64,000 nucleotides of DNA from the NCBI RefSeq assembly GCF_001279525.1, contig NZ_LGDY01000102.1, positions 1-64,000 of the forward strand, given 5' to 3'. Below, in pieces: positions 42,997 through 52,322 of the stretch. The stretch's first letter is position 1, and each line of letters begins with the position of its first letter. The position numbers and the translations under genes were made by a program. The notes under the pieces are model-generated. The model was given only the letters and a program-made list of their open reading frames with translations, had not been told where the DNA came from and ran no database searches. The stretch is from Nocardia sp. NRRL S-836 (GTDB lineage: Bacteria > Actinomycetota > Actinomycetes > Mycobacteriales > Pseudonocardiaceae).

Positions 42997-43963
42997 CGGT
43001 CGACTCCCGCACCACCAACGAGGTCGCGAGCTCGATGTGCAACGCCTCCGGCCGGTGACCGTCGAGCATCCGCATCAGTTGCGTGACGGCGATGCTCCCC
43101 ATCTCCTGCAACGGTTGCCGCACGGTGGTGAGCGGCGGATCGGTCGCCTCGCTCAGGTCGATGTCGTCGAACCCCACGACCGACAGGTCCTGCGGCACCT
43201 TCAGCCCGAGTGACCGCGCGGCCTGCATCGTGCCGACCGCCACCTTGTCGCTGAAGCACACGACCGCCGTCGGCCGCGGTTGCGGCGCGAGCAGTTCCAG
43301 CGCCGCCCGGCGGCCCTCCGCGGTCGTGGGTTCGATGCACCGCAACCGGTCCGGCGTCAGCAGCACGCCCGCCTGGGCCAGTGCGGACCGGTGACCGGCG
43401 AGCCGCGCGTCGCCGGCCAGCCACTCCGACGGACCGGCGATCACCGCGATGTCCCGGTGGCCCAGCGAGATCAGGTGGTCGGCCACCGCGCGGGCGCCGG
43501 ACGAGTGGGCGGCGGAGACCGAGGCGATGTCCGGCGGCGGTGGCGTGCGCGGGTCGACGACGACGAACGGGAAACCGGCCTGGGCCAGCGCGACGAGCTC
43601 GTCGCCCTCCTCCGGCGGCAGGATGAGGATCGCGCCGTGCACGTCCTCCTGGCCGGGCAGGCCGCGCAACGCCTCGGTGTGCTGCGCCGACTCCCCCGCG
43701 TCCAGCAGCAGGCGCACGCCGTGGAGCTTCAGGGTCTCCGCGACCGAGGAGACGATCAGGCCGAAGTAGTCGGTGAGGACGTACGGGCAGCGCACGTAGA
43801 CGGTCCGTTGCCGGGTGTCCTGCTTGCGGCGTTCGAGCGCCTGGAGCACCAGGTCGCGGGTCCGCGGGGCCACGTTCACGTGGTCGTTCAGCACGCGCGA
43901 GACGGTCGCGATCGACACGCCGGTCTCCGCGGCGATGTCCCGGAGGCTGGCCCGGTGTTTCAT
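42986..43963 (-). CDS. LacI-family transcriptional regulator of the GH30 genes
   Basis: A 325-residue protein. The N-terminal LacI HTH is ASLRDIAAETGVSIATVSRV, LNDHVNVAP. The periplasmic-binding-like domain has VVDPRTPPPPDIASVSAAHS, GHRDIAVIAGPSEWLAGDAR, FSDKVAVGTMQAARSLGLKV and VVGFDDIDLSEATDPPLTTV. Divergent from a secreted GH30 glycosidase with 130 nt between, so it likely represses that gene until the sugar product binds. Confidence 0.92.
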   Translation of the reverse strand: MKHRASLRDIAAETGVSIATVSRVLNDHVNVAPRTRDLVLQALERRKQDTRQRTVYVRCPYVLTDYFGLIVSSVAETLKLHGVRLLLDAGESAQHTEALRGLPGQEDVHGAILILPPEEGDELVALAQAGFPFVVVDPRTPPPPDIASVSAAHSSGARAVADHLISLGHRDIAVIAGPSEWLAGDARLAGHRSALAQAGVLLTPDRLRCIEPTTAEGRRAALELLAPQPRPTAVVCFSDKVAVGTMQAARSLGLKVPQDLSVVGFDDIDLSEATDPPLTTVRQPLQEMGSIAVTQLMRMLDGHRPEALHIELATSLVVRESTASA

Positions 43964-44050
43964 CGAGCCGGAAGCACGTTCCACCTGGTCACTGTACCGG
44001 AACTGAAGCAAGCCATTGACCGCCACCACGCCGAGGTGTTTCATCCTGGA

Positions 44051-44064
44051 AGCAGACGTTTCAA
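44051..44064. promoter_or_regulatory. Putative LacI-type operator
   Basis: GAAGCAGACGTTTC, with inverted GAA/TTC ends around a near-central CG, lies in the divergent region 30 nt before the GH30 start. The site is imperfect compared with the TGAAACGTTTCA type used by many actinomycete LacI proteins. Confidence 0.45.
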
Positions 44065-44093
44065 GATGATGAACTCCTGTTACAAGGACGGCG

Positions 44094-45965
44094 ATGAGAA
44101 CAACCGCGATCGTGGCTCTGGTGCTCGGCCTGACCGCCGTGCCGACCGCCGAGGCGTCCGGCACGCCGGAGGCACGGGTGTGGGTGACCAGCCCGGACCG
44201 GGCCGAGCTGCTGCACGAACGCCCGCGCGTCGCGTTCGGCACCGCCACCTCCACGCACCCGACGATCGTGGTGGACCCCGGCCGCCAACATCAGACGGTC
44301 GACGGCTTCGGCGCGTCGATCACGGACTCGAGTGCCGAGGTGCTCTCGAACCTCGCGCCCGCAGTGCGCGCCGAGACGATGCGCAGGTTGTTCGACCCGA
44401 AGAGCGGCATCGGCGTGAGCTTCCTGCGCCAGCCGGTCGGGTCCTCTGACTTCACCGCCGCGGCCGAGCACTACACCTACGACGACGTGCCGGCCGGGCA
44501 GACCGACTTCGCGCTGCGGCACTTCAGCGTCCGCCACGACGAGGCGAAGATCCTCCCGTTGCTGCGTGAAGCGAAGCGGCTCAACCCGCGGCTGAAGGTC
44601 ATGGCCACGCCGTGGAGCCCGCCGGCGTGGATGAAGGACAACGACTCGCTCGTCGGCGGTCGCCTCAAGGACGACCCGCGGATCCACGACGCCTACGCGC
44701 GGTACCTGGTGAAGTTCGTGCAGGCCTACGCGCGGGCGGGTGTGCCGGTCGACTTCCTGTCCGTGCAGAACGAACCGCAGAACCGCAAGCCGGACGCCTA
44801 CCCCGGCACCGACATGCCCGTCGCCGACCAGCTGACAGTGATCGAGGCGCTCGGCCCGAAGCTCCGCGTCGCCAGCCCGCGCACGAAGATCCTCGCCTAC
44901 GACCACAACTGGGCCACGCACCCCAACGACGGCACGGCGGAAGCCGACTACCCGTACCAGGTTCTGCGAGACAAAGCCGCGAGGTGGGTCGCCGGCACCG
45001 CCTTCCACTGCTACTACGGCGACCCGAGCGCGCAGAACGCGCTGCACAACGCCTTCCCGGACAAGAGCATCTGGTTCACCGAGTGCTCCGGCTCGAAGGG
45101 CGCCACCGACCCGCCCGCCAAGGTCTTCAGCGACACGCTGCGCTGGCACGCCCGCAACGTCGTGCTCGGCACCACCCGCAACTGGGCCCGCAGCGCGGTC
45201 AACTGGAACATCGCGCTGAACAGCACCGGCGGCCCGCACAACGGCGGCTGCGGCACGTGCACCGGCCTGGTGACGGTGCAGCCGGACGGTTCGGTCACCA
45301 CCGACGCCGAGTACTACACGATCGGTCACCTCTCGAAGTTCGTGCAGCCGGGCGCGCGCCGCATCGCCAGCACGTCGTTCGGCACCACCGGCTGGAACGG
45401 CCAGGTCATGGACGTGGCGTTCCGCAACCCGGACGGCTCCACCGCCCTGGTGGTGCACAACGAGAACGACGACCCGCGCACGTTCGCCGTCAACGTCGGC
45501 GACCGCACGTTCGAGTACACCCTGCCCGGCGGCGCACTGGCCACGTTCACCTGGCCCGCCCACCACAGGCTCAAGACGAGGCTCGACCTCGTCCCGCTCA
45601 CCGGCGCCACCGCCACGGCTTCGCTGGGCACGGGCGCCGCACTGGCCGTGGACGACGACGCCTCGACCCGCTGGTCCAGCGGCGCCGCCCAGGCCCAGGG
45701 CCAGTTCCTCCAGGTCGACCTGGGCCGCAACCGCGACTTCCGCCGGGTCGCGATCGACAGCGGCGGCAACCTGGGCGACTACGCCCGCACCTGGCAGCTG
45801 GACGTGAGCCGCGACGGCACGACCTGGCGCACCGTCGCAAATGGACAGAGCACGGGCCAGCTGACGACCATCGACGTCCGCACGAGCGCACGTTTCCTGC
45901 GGATCACCGCCACCGGTGCCGCGAGCAACTGGTGGAGCATCGCCGACATCCGGCTGTACGAGTGA
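44094..45965 (+). CDS. Secreted GH30 glycosidase with C-terminal F5/8-type (CBM32-like) domain
   Basis: A 623-residue exported enzyme. The signal peptide is MRTTAIVALVLGLTAVPTAE. The GH30 TIM barrel runs from about 55 to 410: VDGFGASITDSSAE, FLRQPVGSSDF, KVMATPWSPPAWMK, then SVQNEPQ (acid/base Glu about 226) and FTECSG (nucleophile Glu about 330). The beta-sandwich typical of GH30 follows (FEYTLPGGALATFTWP). The last 130 residues are a discoidin/F5-8 type C domain (DDDASTRWSSGAAQ, QFLQVDLGRNRDF). Family activities include glucosylceramidase and beta-1,6-glucanase; the exact one is not determinable here. Confidence 0.92.
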   Translation: MRTTAIVALVLGLTAVPTAEASGTPEARVWVTSPDRAELLHERPRVAFGTATSTHPTIVVDPGRQHQTVDGFGASITDSSAEVLSNLAPAVRAETMRRLFDPKSGIGVSFLRQPVGSSDFTAAAEHYTYDDVPAGQTDFALRHFSVRHDEAKILPLLREAKRLNPRLKVMATPWSPPAWMKDNDSLVGGRLKDDPRIHDAYARYLVKFVQAYARAGVPVDFLSVQNEPQNRKPDAYPGTDMPVADQLTVIEALGPKLRVASPRTKILAYDHNWATHPNDGTAEADYPYQVLRDKAARWVAGTAFHCYYGDPSAQNALHNAFPDKSIWFTECSGSKGATDPPAKVFSDTLRWHARNVVLGTTRNWARSAVNWNIALNSTGGPHNGGCGTCTGLVTVQPDGSVTTDAEYYTIGHLSKFVQPGARRIASTSFGTTGWNGQVMDVAFRNPDGSTALVVHNENDDPRTFAVNVGDRTFEYTLPGGALATFTWPAHHRLKTRLDLVPLTGATATASLGTGAALAVDDDASTRWSSGAAQAQGQFLQVDLGRNRDFRRVAIDSGGNLGDYARTWQLDVSRDGTTWRTVANGQSTGQLTTIDVRTSARFLRITATGAASNWWSIADIRLYE

Positions 45966-45998
45966 GTCCGGGCGCCCGAACCCCTGCAAGGAGGGCCA

Positions 45999-47816
45999 AT
46001 GTCCCCTGGAACACGCCGTTGGCGCAGTGCCGCCCTCGTCTCGGCCGTCGTGGCCGTGACGGCGGGCACGTACCTCGCCACCCCGGCAACCGCGGCGACC
46101 ACCGCGAACGTCTGGCTGACCACCGCCGACCGCACGAACCTCCTGCGCCAGCAGGCGGGCGTGGCGTTCGGCAGCGGCGGCAGCGGCCCGGTGATCACCG
46201 TCAACCCGAACACCACCTACCAGTCCATGGTCGGGTTCGGTGCGTCGTTCACCGACTCGGCCGCGTGGAACGTCTTCAACTCGCCACGCCGTGACGAGAT
46301 CATGAACAACCTGTTCAACCCGGGCAGCGGCATCGGCCTGAGCTTCCTGCGCCAGCCGATCGGCGCCTCGGACTTCTCGCGCAGCTTCTACACCTACGAC
46401 GACGGCGCGGCGGACCCCACGCTCGCCCGGTTCTCCACCGCCCGCGACAACGCCTACGTCCTGCCGCTCATCCGGCAGGCGAAGGCGCTGAACCCGCAGC
46501 TCAGCATCATGGCCACGCCGTGGAGCGCCCCGGCGTGGATGAAGAACAACAACAGCCTCATCCAGGGCTCGCTGAACGACAGCCGGATCGGCGTCTACGC
46601 CGACTACCTGGTCAAGTTCACCCAGGCCTACCAGGCCGCGGGCGCGCCGATCGACTACCTGAGCGTCCAGAACGAGCCGAACTTCGAACCACCCGGCTAC
46701 CCCGGCATGCGGATGTCCGCGCAGCAGCAGGTCAACGTCATCAACACGCTGGTCCCGAAGCTGCGCGCGGCCGGCCAGCAGGCCCGCCTGCTCGGCTACG
46801 ACCACAACTGGGACGACACCACCTACCCGCAGACCGTGAACAACGGCGCCGGCACCAACGTCATCGGCTCCGCCTGGCACTGCTACGGCGGCAACCCGGG
46901 TGGACAGTCGGTGGTGAAGAACAACCAGCCGGGCAAGGACATCTTCTTCACCGAGTGCTCCGGCACCCGCTCGGCCACCGACGCGGCGACGTTCCGCGAC
47001 ACGTTGCGCTGGCAGGGCACGAACCTCGCGATCGGCGCCACCCGCAACCACGCCCGCACGGTCGCGCTGTGGAACCTGGCGCTCGACCAGAACAACGGCC
47101 CGGTCATCGGCAGCTGCACCAACTGCACCGGCGTGGTGACGACCAACGGCTCCTCCGTCACCTACAACGCCGAGTACTACGTCCTCGGCCACCTCGCGAA
47201 GTTCGTGAAGCCCGGCGCCGTCCGCGTCGACTCCACCGGCTACGGCGAGGGCGGCGTCCAGAACGTCGCCTTCCGCAACCCGGACGGCTCCATCGCCCTG
47301 GTCGCCCTCAACACCGGCGGCGACCAGAACTTCCAGGTCTCCTACGGCGGCCAGACCTTCGGCTACCGCCTGCCCGCCGGCGCCATGGCCACCTTCACCT
47401 GGCCGGGCACGCTCGACCCCGGCCAGCCCGGCACCCGCACCGGCCCCATCACCGGCCTGGGCGGCAAGTGCCTCGACGTCACCGACGGCAACACCGCCAA
47501 CGGCAACCAGCCCCAGCTGTGGGACTGCGTCGGCGGCCCGAACCAGACGTGGACGCTCGGCACCGACGGCACGGTCCGCGGCCTCGGCAAGTGCCTCGAC
47601 GTCACCGGCAACAGCACCGCCGACGGCGCCGCGGTGCAGCTGTGGGACTGCTTCGGCGGCCCGAACCAGCGGTGGACCGCGTCCGGCGGGACGCTGGTGA
47701 ACGCCGGGAGCAACAGGTGCCTCGACGTGCGGGACGGCAACACGGCGAACGGCGCGCGGCTGCAGATCTGGTCGTGCACGGGCGGGCCGAACCAGCGCTG
47801 GACGGTACCGGCGTAG
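45999..47816 (+). CDS. Secreted GH30 glycosidase with ricin-B-lectin (CBM13) domain
   Basis: A 605-residue paralogue of the preceding enzyme, 33 nt downstream with GGAGG before ATG 45999. Signal peptide: LVSAVVAVTAGTYLATPATA. Catalytic motifs are SVQNEPN (Glu about 225) and FTECSG (Glu about 319), on the barrel marked by MVGFGASFTDSAA and IMATPWSAPAWMK. Instead of a discoidin domain it ends in three QxW-type beta-trefoil repeats (GKCLDVTDGNTANGNQPQLW, GPNQTWTL; NRCLDVRDGNTANGARLQIW), a CBM13 sugar-binding module. The two enzymes probably attack the same polymer with different anchoring. Confidence 0.93.
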   Translation: MSPGTRRWRSAALVSAVVAVTAGTYLATPATAATTANVWLTTADRTNLLRQQAGVAFGSGGSGPVITVNPNTTYQSMVGFGASFTDSAAWNVFNSPRRDEIMNNLFNPGSGIGLSFLRQPIGASDFSRSFYTYDDGAADPTLARFSTARDNAYVLPLIRQAKALNPQLSIMATPWSAPAWMKNNNSLIQGSLNDSRIGVYADYLVKFTQAYQAAGAPIDYLSVQNEPNFEPPGYPGMRMSAQQQVNVINTLVPKLRAAGQQARLLGYDHNWDDTTYPQTVNNGAGTNVIGSAWHCYGGNPGGQSVVKNNQPGKDIFFTECSGTRSATDAATFRDTLRWQGTNLAIGATRNHARTVALWNLALDQNNGPVIGSCTNCTGVVTTNGSSVTYNAEYYVLGHLAKFVKPGAVRVDSTGYGEGGVQNVAFRNPDGSIALVALNTGGDQNFQVSYGGQTFGYRLPAGAMATFTWPGTLDPGQPGTRTGPITGLGGKCLDVTDGNTANGNQPQLWDCVGGPNQTWTLGTDGTVRGLGKCLDVTGNSTADGAAVQLWDCFGGPNQRWTASGGTLVNAGSNRCLDVRDGNTANGARLQIWSCTGGPNQRWTVPA

Positions 47817-47827
47817 GTCGTTCCGGG

Positions 47828-47852
47828 GTCCGGTGCCCGTCGGGCACCGGAC
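47828..47852 (+). terminator. Terminator hairpin after the GH30 pair
   Basis: GTCCGGTGCCCG (47828-47839) and its exact complement (47841-47852) around one base form a 12-bp stem, 12 nt after the GH30 stop. Confidence 0.8.
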
Positions 47853-47944
47853 CAGTCGCGCCGCGCGCCGGCACCGCGGGATGACACGCCGTCAACCCGG
47901 CGAACGATGCCCGCTCGCGCGCCACCCCCATACCGTTGACCGTC

Positions 47945-48337
47945 GTGAAGACGCTCGCAGTGGTGGCCGCGCTGGTCCTCGTCGGCGCGGGTTTCGTGGT
48001 CGCGGTCAAGCACTTCGGCTGGTCGGAGATCACCGGCAAGGCCTGGGCCGTCACCTACGAGGTCACCGGGCGGGCCGGCGCGCCGGTGAAGATCAGCTAC
48101 ACCGAGAACCCGAGTCCCCGCAAGCGGGACGCGCCGCGGACGATCTCGGTCGACGGCGCACTGCCGTGGACGGCGGAGGTTGTGGTCAACTCGGGGCAGA
48201 AGGCGGAGGTCACCGCCACGCCGACGGGCGACGAGGTGCTGTCGTGCCGCATCCTGCTCGACGGCGAGCGGGTGTGGGCGAGTTCCACAGCTGCTCCTGG
48301 ACGGCCGGTGACCTGCGACGAGGTGACCGACAGGTAG
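47945..48337 (+). CDS. MmpS-like membrane-anchored protein
   Basis: A 130-residue protein with one N-terminal transmembrane helix (LAVVAALVLVGAGFVVAV). An exported immunoglobulin-like domain follows: YEVTGRAGAPVKISYTENP, LPWTAEVVVNSGQKAEVTA, VLSCRILLDGERVW. This is the MmpS family layout; in mycobacteria MmpS proteins assist MmpL transporters, but no MmpL is present here. GTG 47945 is preferred; TTG 47936 is possible. Confidence 0.8.
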   Translation: MKTLAVVAALVLVGAGFVVAVKHFGWSEITGKAWAVTYEVTGRAGAPVKISYTENPSPRKRDAPRTISVDGALPWTAEVVVNSGQKAEVTATPTGDEVLSCRILLDGERVWASSTAAPGRPVTCDEVTDR

Positions 48338-48345
48338 GGTTGGTT

Positions 48346-49221
48346 TTGGTCAGCACTGAAGCTACGGAGCGCATTACCGGACTCGGTGTGCGCCAGGTCG
48401 AGCCGCTCGGCGGTGGCACCTACAACCGGGTGTTCCGGGTCTCGGCCGGCGAGGGCGAGTTCGTGGTGAAGATCAGTCCGGGTGATCAGCCGGGGCTGAC
48501 GTACGAGCGGGACCTGATGCGCACCGAGGCGTTGTTCTGCGCGCTCGGGTCGGAGGTCGCGCCGGTGCCGGAGGTCGTGCACACCGACTTCTCGTGCACG
48601 CTCGTCGACGGTGACGTCCTGGTGACCACCCTGCTGCCCGGCACTCCCCTGTTCGGACGGTCCGATGTGGACCGGCCGGTCGTGCGCCGGCAGCTCGGCG
48701 AGGCGGTCGCGGCGTTGCACGCGGTCGAGGGGCCGGGGTTCGGCTACCCGCAGCTGGGGTTGCACGGGACGTGGTCGGCGGCGTTCCTCGGGATGGTCGA
48801 CGCGGTGCTCGCGGACGCGGACCGCTTCGGGGTCGTGCTCCCGGACGTCCCGGTCGGGCAGCACAGGGCGTTGTTCGCCCAGGTCGAACGGCCCGTGCTG
48901 GTGCACTTCGACCTGTAGGACGGCAACGTGCTGGCCGACGGCGGCCTGACCGGGCTGGTCGACGGGGAGCGGGCGTTCTGGGGTGACCCGGTCGCGGAGT
49001 TCGTGTCGCCGGCGCTGTTCGGCGGCATCGAGGCCGATGTGGACTTCCTGGCCGGTTACGGGTTCGCGTTCACCGACGCGGACCGGGTGCGGCTGGCCGC
49101 CTACCAGGCGTACCTCTACCTCGTCATGCTCACCGAACGGGTGCCGCGGGGCAGCACCGACGAGGGCGTGGAGCGGCTGGTCACACGGGCGCTCGACACG
49201 GCGGTGGCCGGTCTTCGGTAA
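48346..49221 (+). pseudogene. APH-family kinase with an amber stop in the catalytic motif
   Basis: Reading from TTG 48346: LGGGTYNRVFRVSAGEGEFV, VKISPG, VPEVVHTDFSCTLVDGDVLV, then VERPVLVHFDL, TAG (48916-48918), DGNVLADGGLTGLVDGERAF and WGDPVAEFVSP. In this family the motif is HxDLWxxNV, so TAG replaces a TGG Trp codon inside the catalytic loop. The downstream frame stays open to 49221 with normal coding character (YLYLVMLTERVPRGSTDEGV). Either a recent nonsense mutation or a sequencing error. Without readthrough, the kinase lacks its metal-binding Asp and is inactive. Confidence 0.85.
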
Positions 49222-49262
49222 AGGCGCGCGTGCGTGGTCTGTCGATCTGGGAAGCTGGTCGT

Positions 49263-52200
49263 GTGCGTGTGGCGTTGCTGGGACCGCTCAGGGTCGAGGA
49301 CGACGACGGCACACCGGTGGACATCGGTGGTGCCAGGGTCAGGATGCTCCTCGCCCGGCTGGCGCTCGACCCCGGCCGCCCGGTCGCGCCCGGCACCCTG
49401 ATCGACGACCTGTGGGGTGAGCAGCCGCCGGCGGACGCGACGAACGCGTTGCAGTCGCTGGTGTCGCGGCTGCGGAAGGTGTGCCCGGACGTCGCTCTGG
49501 AGCCCGGCGGGTACCGGCTCGCGCTGGCGCCCGACGACGTCGACGTGTTCCGGTTCGAACGGCTCCGCGCGGACGGGCGGCTGGACGAGGCGCTGCGGCT
49601 GTGGCGTGGCGAGCCGTTGGCGGACGTGCGCGAGGCGCCGTTCGCGCACATCGCGGCGGCCAAACTGGACGAAGCACGCCTGAGTGCGGAAGAGGACAGG
49701 TACGCGCGGGGCGAGCTCGACGTCGTGCAGCTGACCGCGATGCACGCGCGGCACCCGCTGCGGGAACGGCTCGCCGGGCTGCTGATGCGGGCGTTGTGCG
49801 CGCAGGGCCGGCAGTCGGAGGCGTTGCGCGTCTACGAGGACGTGCGCCGCACGCTCGCCGACGAGCTGGGCGTGGACCCGTCGCCGGAGCTGCGGGAAGT
49901 CCACCTCGCGGCGGTGCGCGGTGAGCTGGCGCCACGGGTCGTGGCCGACCGGCTGCCGGTGCGGCTCACCAGCTTCGTCGGCCGGGAGGAGGAGCTGGGG
50001 CGCATCGCCGAGCGGCTCGGCCAGGCGCGGCTCGTCACGCTCGTCGGGCCGGGTGGCGCGGGCAAGACGCGGCTCGCGACCGAGGCCGCCGCACGGCACC
50101 GGCTGCACGCCAAGGGGCGGGTGTGGTTCCTGCCGCTGGCCGGTGTGCGGGCGGCCGACGACCTGATCGGCGCGGTGCTCAGCGCGTTCGACCTGAGCTT
50201 CGCCACGAGCGACCCGATGCGCAGGGGCGGCGACGGCATGAGCCGGATCGCCGAGGTGCTGGCGGCCGGCGAGTCGCTGCTGGTGCTGGACAACTGCGAG
50301 CACCTGGTCGACGCCGCCGCCGAGTTCACGGGCCGGTTGCTGCGGCTGGTGCCGACCGTCCGGGTGCTCGCCACCAGCCGCGAGCCGCTGGCCATCGAGG
50401 GCGAGTCGCTGTGCCCGGTCGGTCCGCTCGCCGTGCCGAACGGGCAGGCCGACATCTCCGGGTACGGCGCGGTACGGCTGTTCCTGGACCGGGCGGTCGC
50501 GGTGAAACCCGGCTTCCGGCTGGACGAGTCCACCGCGGCCGACGTGAAGCTGATCTGCCGACGGCTCGACGGCATGCCGCTCGCGCTGGAGCTGGCCGCC
50601 GCACGGCTGCGGTCGATGACGGTCCACCAGATCACCCAGCGCCTGGACGACCGGTTCCGGCTGCTCACCTCGGGCAGCCGCACCGCGCTGCCCCGCCAGC
50701 GCACGTTGCGCGCGGTGGTCGAGTGGAGCTGGGACCTGCTGACCGAGGAGGAACGCGAGCTGGCCAGGCGGCTGTCGGTGTTCCCCTCCGGCGCCGACCT
50801 CGCCGCGATCGAACGGATCTGCCGCCACGACCTGTACGTGCTCACGTCGCTGGTCGAGAAGTCCATCGTGGACGTCCTGGACCACGACGAGCCGCGCTAC
50901 CGGATGCTGGAGACGATCCGGGTGTACGCCGCGGAGCAGCTCGCGGAGTCCGGCGAGACCGCCGAGGTGGTGGCGCGCTTCCGCGAGCACTACCGGGAGC
51001 TGACCGAGAGCTGGGAGCCGCTCACCCGCACCGCCCGGCAGCTGGAGGTGATCGTCGGCTACGAGGCCGAGCACGACAACATCGTGGCTGCGCTGCGCGG
51101 GGCGGTCGACGACGAGGACCCCGACGCCGCCGCGGGCCTGCTCATCGGCATCTTCTGGTACTGGATGGTGAAGGGCGACAACGACCGCGCCACCGCCGCG
51201 GTGCACGACGTGCTCGCGTTCGGCGACCGGCTGCCGGCCGACGTGGCCGCCGCGCTCAACGCGATGCGGCTGATGATGCAGGCGATGCCGGGCATCCCCG
51301 ACCCCGCCGAGACCGAGGCCGCCATCGACGAGTGCGTGCGCGCCGCGTCGATCGACCGCTTTGCGGCGCTGGCGATCGCGCTGCCGATGCTGGCGTTCCT
51401 CAGCAAGAACAGGGACCTCGGCCACCGGGAGGTGCGGCGGGCGGCGGCGAGCTCCGATCCGTGGGCGCGGGCGGCAGCGGAGTGGGCGCGCAGCTTCATC
51501 CTGGTCGACGACGGCGACCTGGCCGGTGCGGCGCTGGCCCGCGACCGCGCGTACGAGCTGTTCACGGCCACCGGCGACCGGTGGGGCACGTCGATGTCGC
51601 TCGGGATGAAGGCGGCGTTCCTGTCGCAGACCGGTGACAACCGCGGCGCGATCGCCCTGTACGAGCGCGGGCTGGCGTTGGCGCGGGAGCTGCGCTCGCA
51701 GGACGACGTCGTGCAGCAGCACTGGCGGATCGCGGTCGAGTACGCCCGCATGGGCGACCTGGCAGCGGCGCAGGAACAGCTGGCCGAGGCCGAGCGGTTC
51801 GTGCGGGAGACGGGCAACGACCAGATGACGGCGCTGATCTGGTACGCCAAGGCGGAGATCCGGTTGCGTTCCGGCGCGGTGGCGGAGGCCAGGGAGCTGG
51901 CCGACAGCTTCCGCGCGGTGGGCGACTCCGAGCTGCTCGGCACGTTCGCCGCCGAGTGGTCCGCGCTGCTCGAAGCCCGCATCTGCCTGGTGGAGGGCCG
52001 GCACGCCGAAGCGGAGCGGGCCGTCGCGGTGGCGGTCGAGCTGACGTCGGCGCGCAACGACATGCCCGACCTCGCCGCGGCGGTGGAGATCCTCGCCCGG
52101 GTCCGGCACGACCAGGGCGCCGACGACGTCGCGTGGCGGCTGCTCGGGCTGGCCAAGCTCGTCCGCGGCGGTCTCGACCTCGGCGACCCCGGTGTGCGCG

Positions 52201-52295
52201 ACCTCGTCGCCGCGCTCGGCGATCCGGACGCGGCGACCGTGCCGAAGGACGAGGCGATGCGCGAGATCCGCAGGGAGGCGGGCGTCATCGGCTGA
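49263..52295 (+). CDS. SARP/AfsR-type regulator with BTAD, NB-ARC-like ATPase and TPR domains
   Basis: A 1010-residue regulator. N-terminal OmpR-like winged helix: RVALLGPLRVEDDDGTPVDI, VRMLLARLALDPGRPV. The bacterial transcriptional activation domain (BTAD) follows at 95-235 (ALRVYEDVRRTLADELGVDP). The STAND ATPase has Walker A VTLVGPGGAGKTRLATEAAA, Walker B LLVLDNCEHLVD and the LATSREPL sensor. The C-terminal about 450 residues are TPR-like helices. Such proteins switch on secondary-metabolite or transport genes. The convergent ABC transporter and LanC-like genes downstream are possible targets. Start GTG 49263 fits family alignment. Confidence 0.9.
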   Translation: MRVALLGPLRVEDDDGTPVDIGGARVRMLLARLALDPGRPVAPGTLIDDLWGEQPPADATNALQSLVSRLRKVCPDVALEPGGYRLALAPDDVDVFRFERLRADGRLDEALRLWRGEPLADVREAPFAHIAAAKLDEARLSAEEDRYARGELDVVQLTAMHARHPLRERLAGLLMRALCAQGRQSEALRVYEDVRRTLADELGVDPSPELREVHLAAVRGELAPRVVADRLPVRLTSFVGREEELGRIAERLGQARLVTLVGPGGAGKTRLATEAAARHRLHAKGRVWFLPLAGVRAADDLIGAVLSAFDLSFATSDPMRRGGDGMSRIAEVLAAGESLLVLDNCEHLVDAAAEFTGRLLRLVPTVRVLATSREPLAIEGESLCPVGPLAVPNGQADISGYGAVRLFLDRAVAVKPGFRLDESTAADVKLICRRLDGMPLALELAAARLRSMTVHQITQRLDDRFRLLTSGSRTALPRQRTLRAVVEWSWDLLTEEERELARRLSVFPSGADLAAIERICRHDLYVLTSLVEKSIVDVLDHDEPRYRMLETIRVYAAEQLAESGETAEVVARFREHYRELTESWEPLTRTARQLEVIVGYEAEHDNIVAALRGAVDDEDPDAAAGLLIGIFWYWMVKGDNDRATAAVHDVLAFGDRLPADVAAALNAMRLMMQAMPGIPDPAETEAAIDECVRAASIDRFAALAIALPMLAFLSKNRDLGHREVRRAAASSDPWARAAAEWARSFILVDDGDLAGAALARDRAYELFTATGDRWGTSMSLGMKAAFLSQTGDNRGAIALYERGLALARELRSQDDVVQQHWRIAVEYARMGDLAAAQEQLAEAERFVRETGNDQMTALIWYAKAEIRLRSGAVAEARELADSFRAVGDSELLGTFAAEWSALLEARICLVEGRHAEAERAVAVAVELTSARNDMPDLAAAVEILARVRHDQGADDVAWRLLGLAKLVRGGLDLGDPGVRDLVAALGDPDAATVPKDEAMREIRREAGVIG

Positions 52296-52322
52296 CGCCC
52301 GCCCCGGTCGCACGAGGTGTGC

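Noticed and set aside
44061..47192. A 1043-codon minus-strand frame
   Set aside because: Antisense to the two GH30 genes, kept open by third-position GC bias; no start or domain.
49116..52313. A 1065-codon minus-strand frame
   Set aside because: Antisense to the SARP regulator; Arg/His-rich composition typical of shadow frames.
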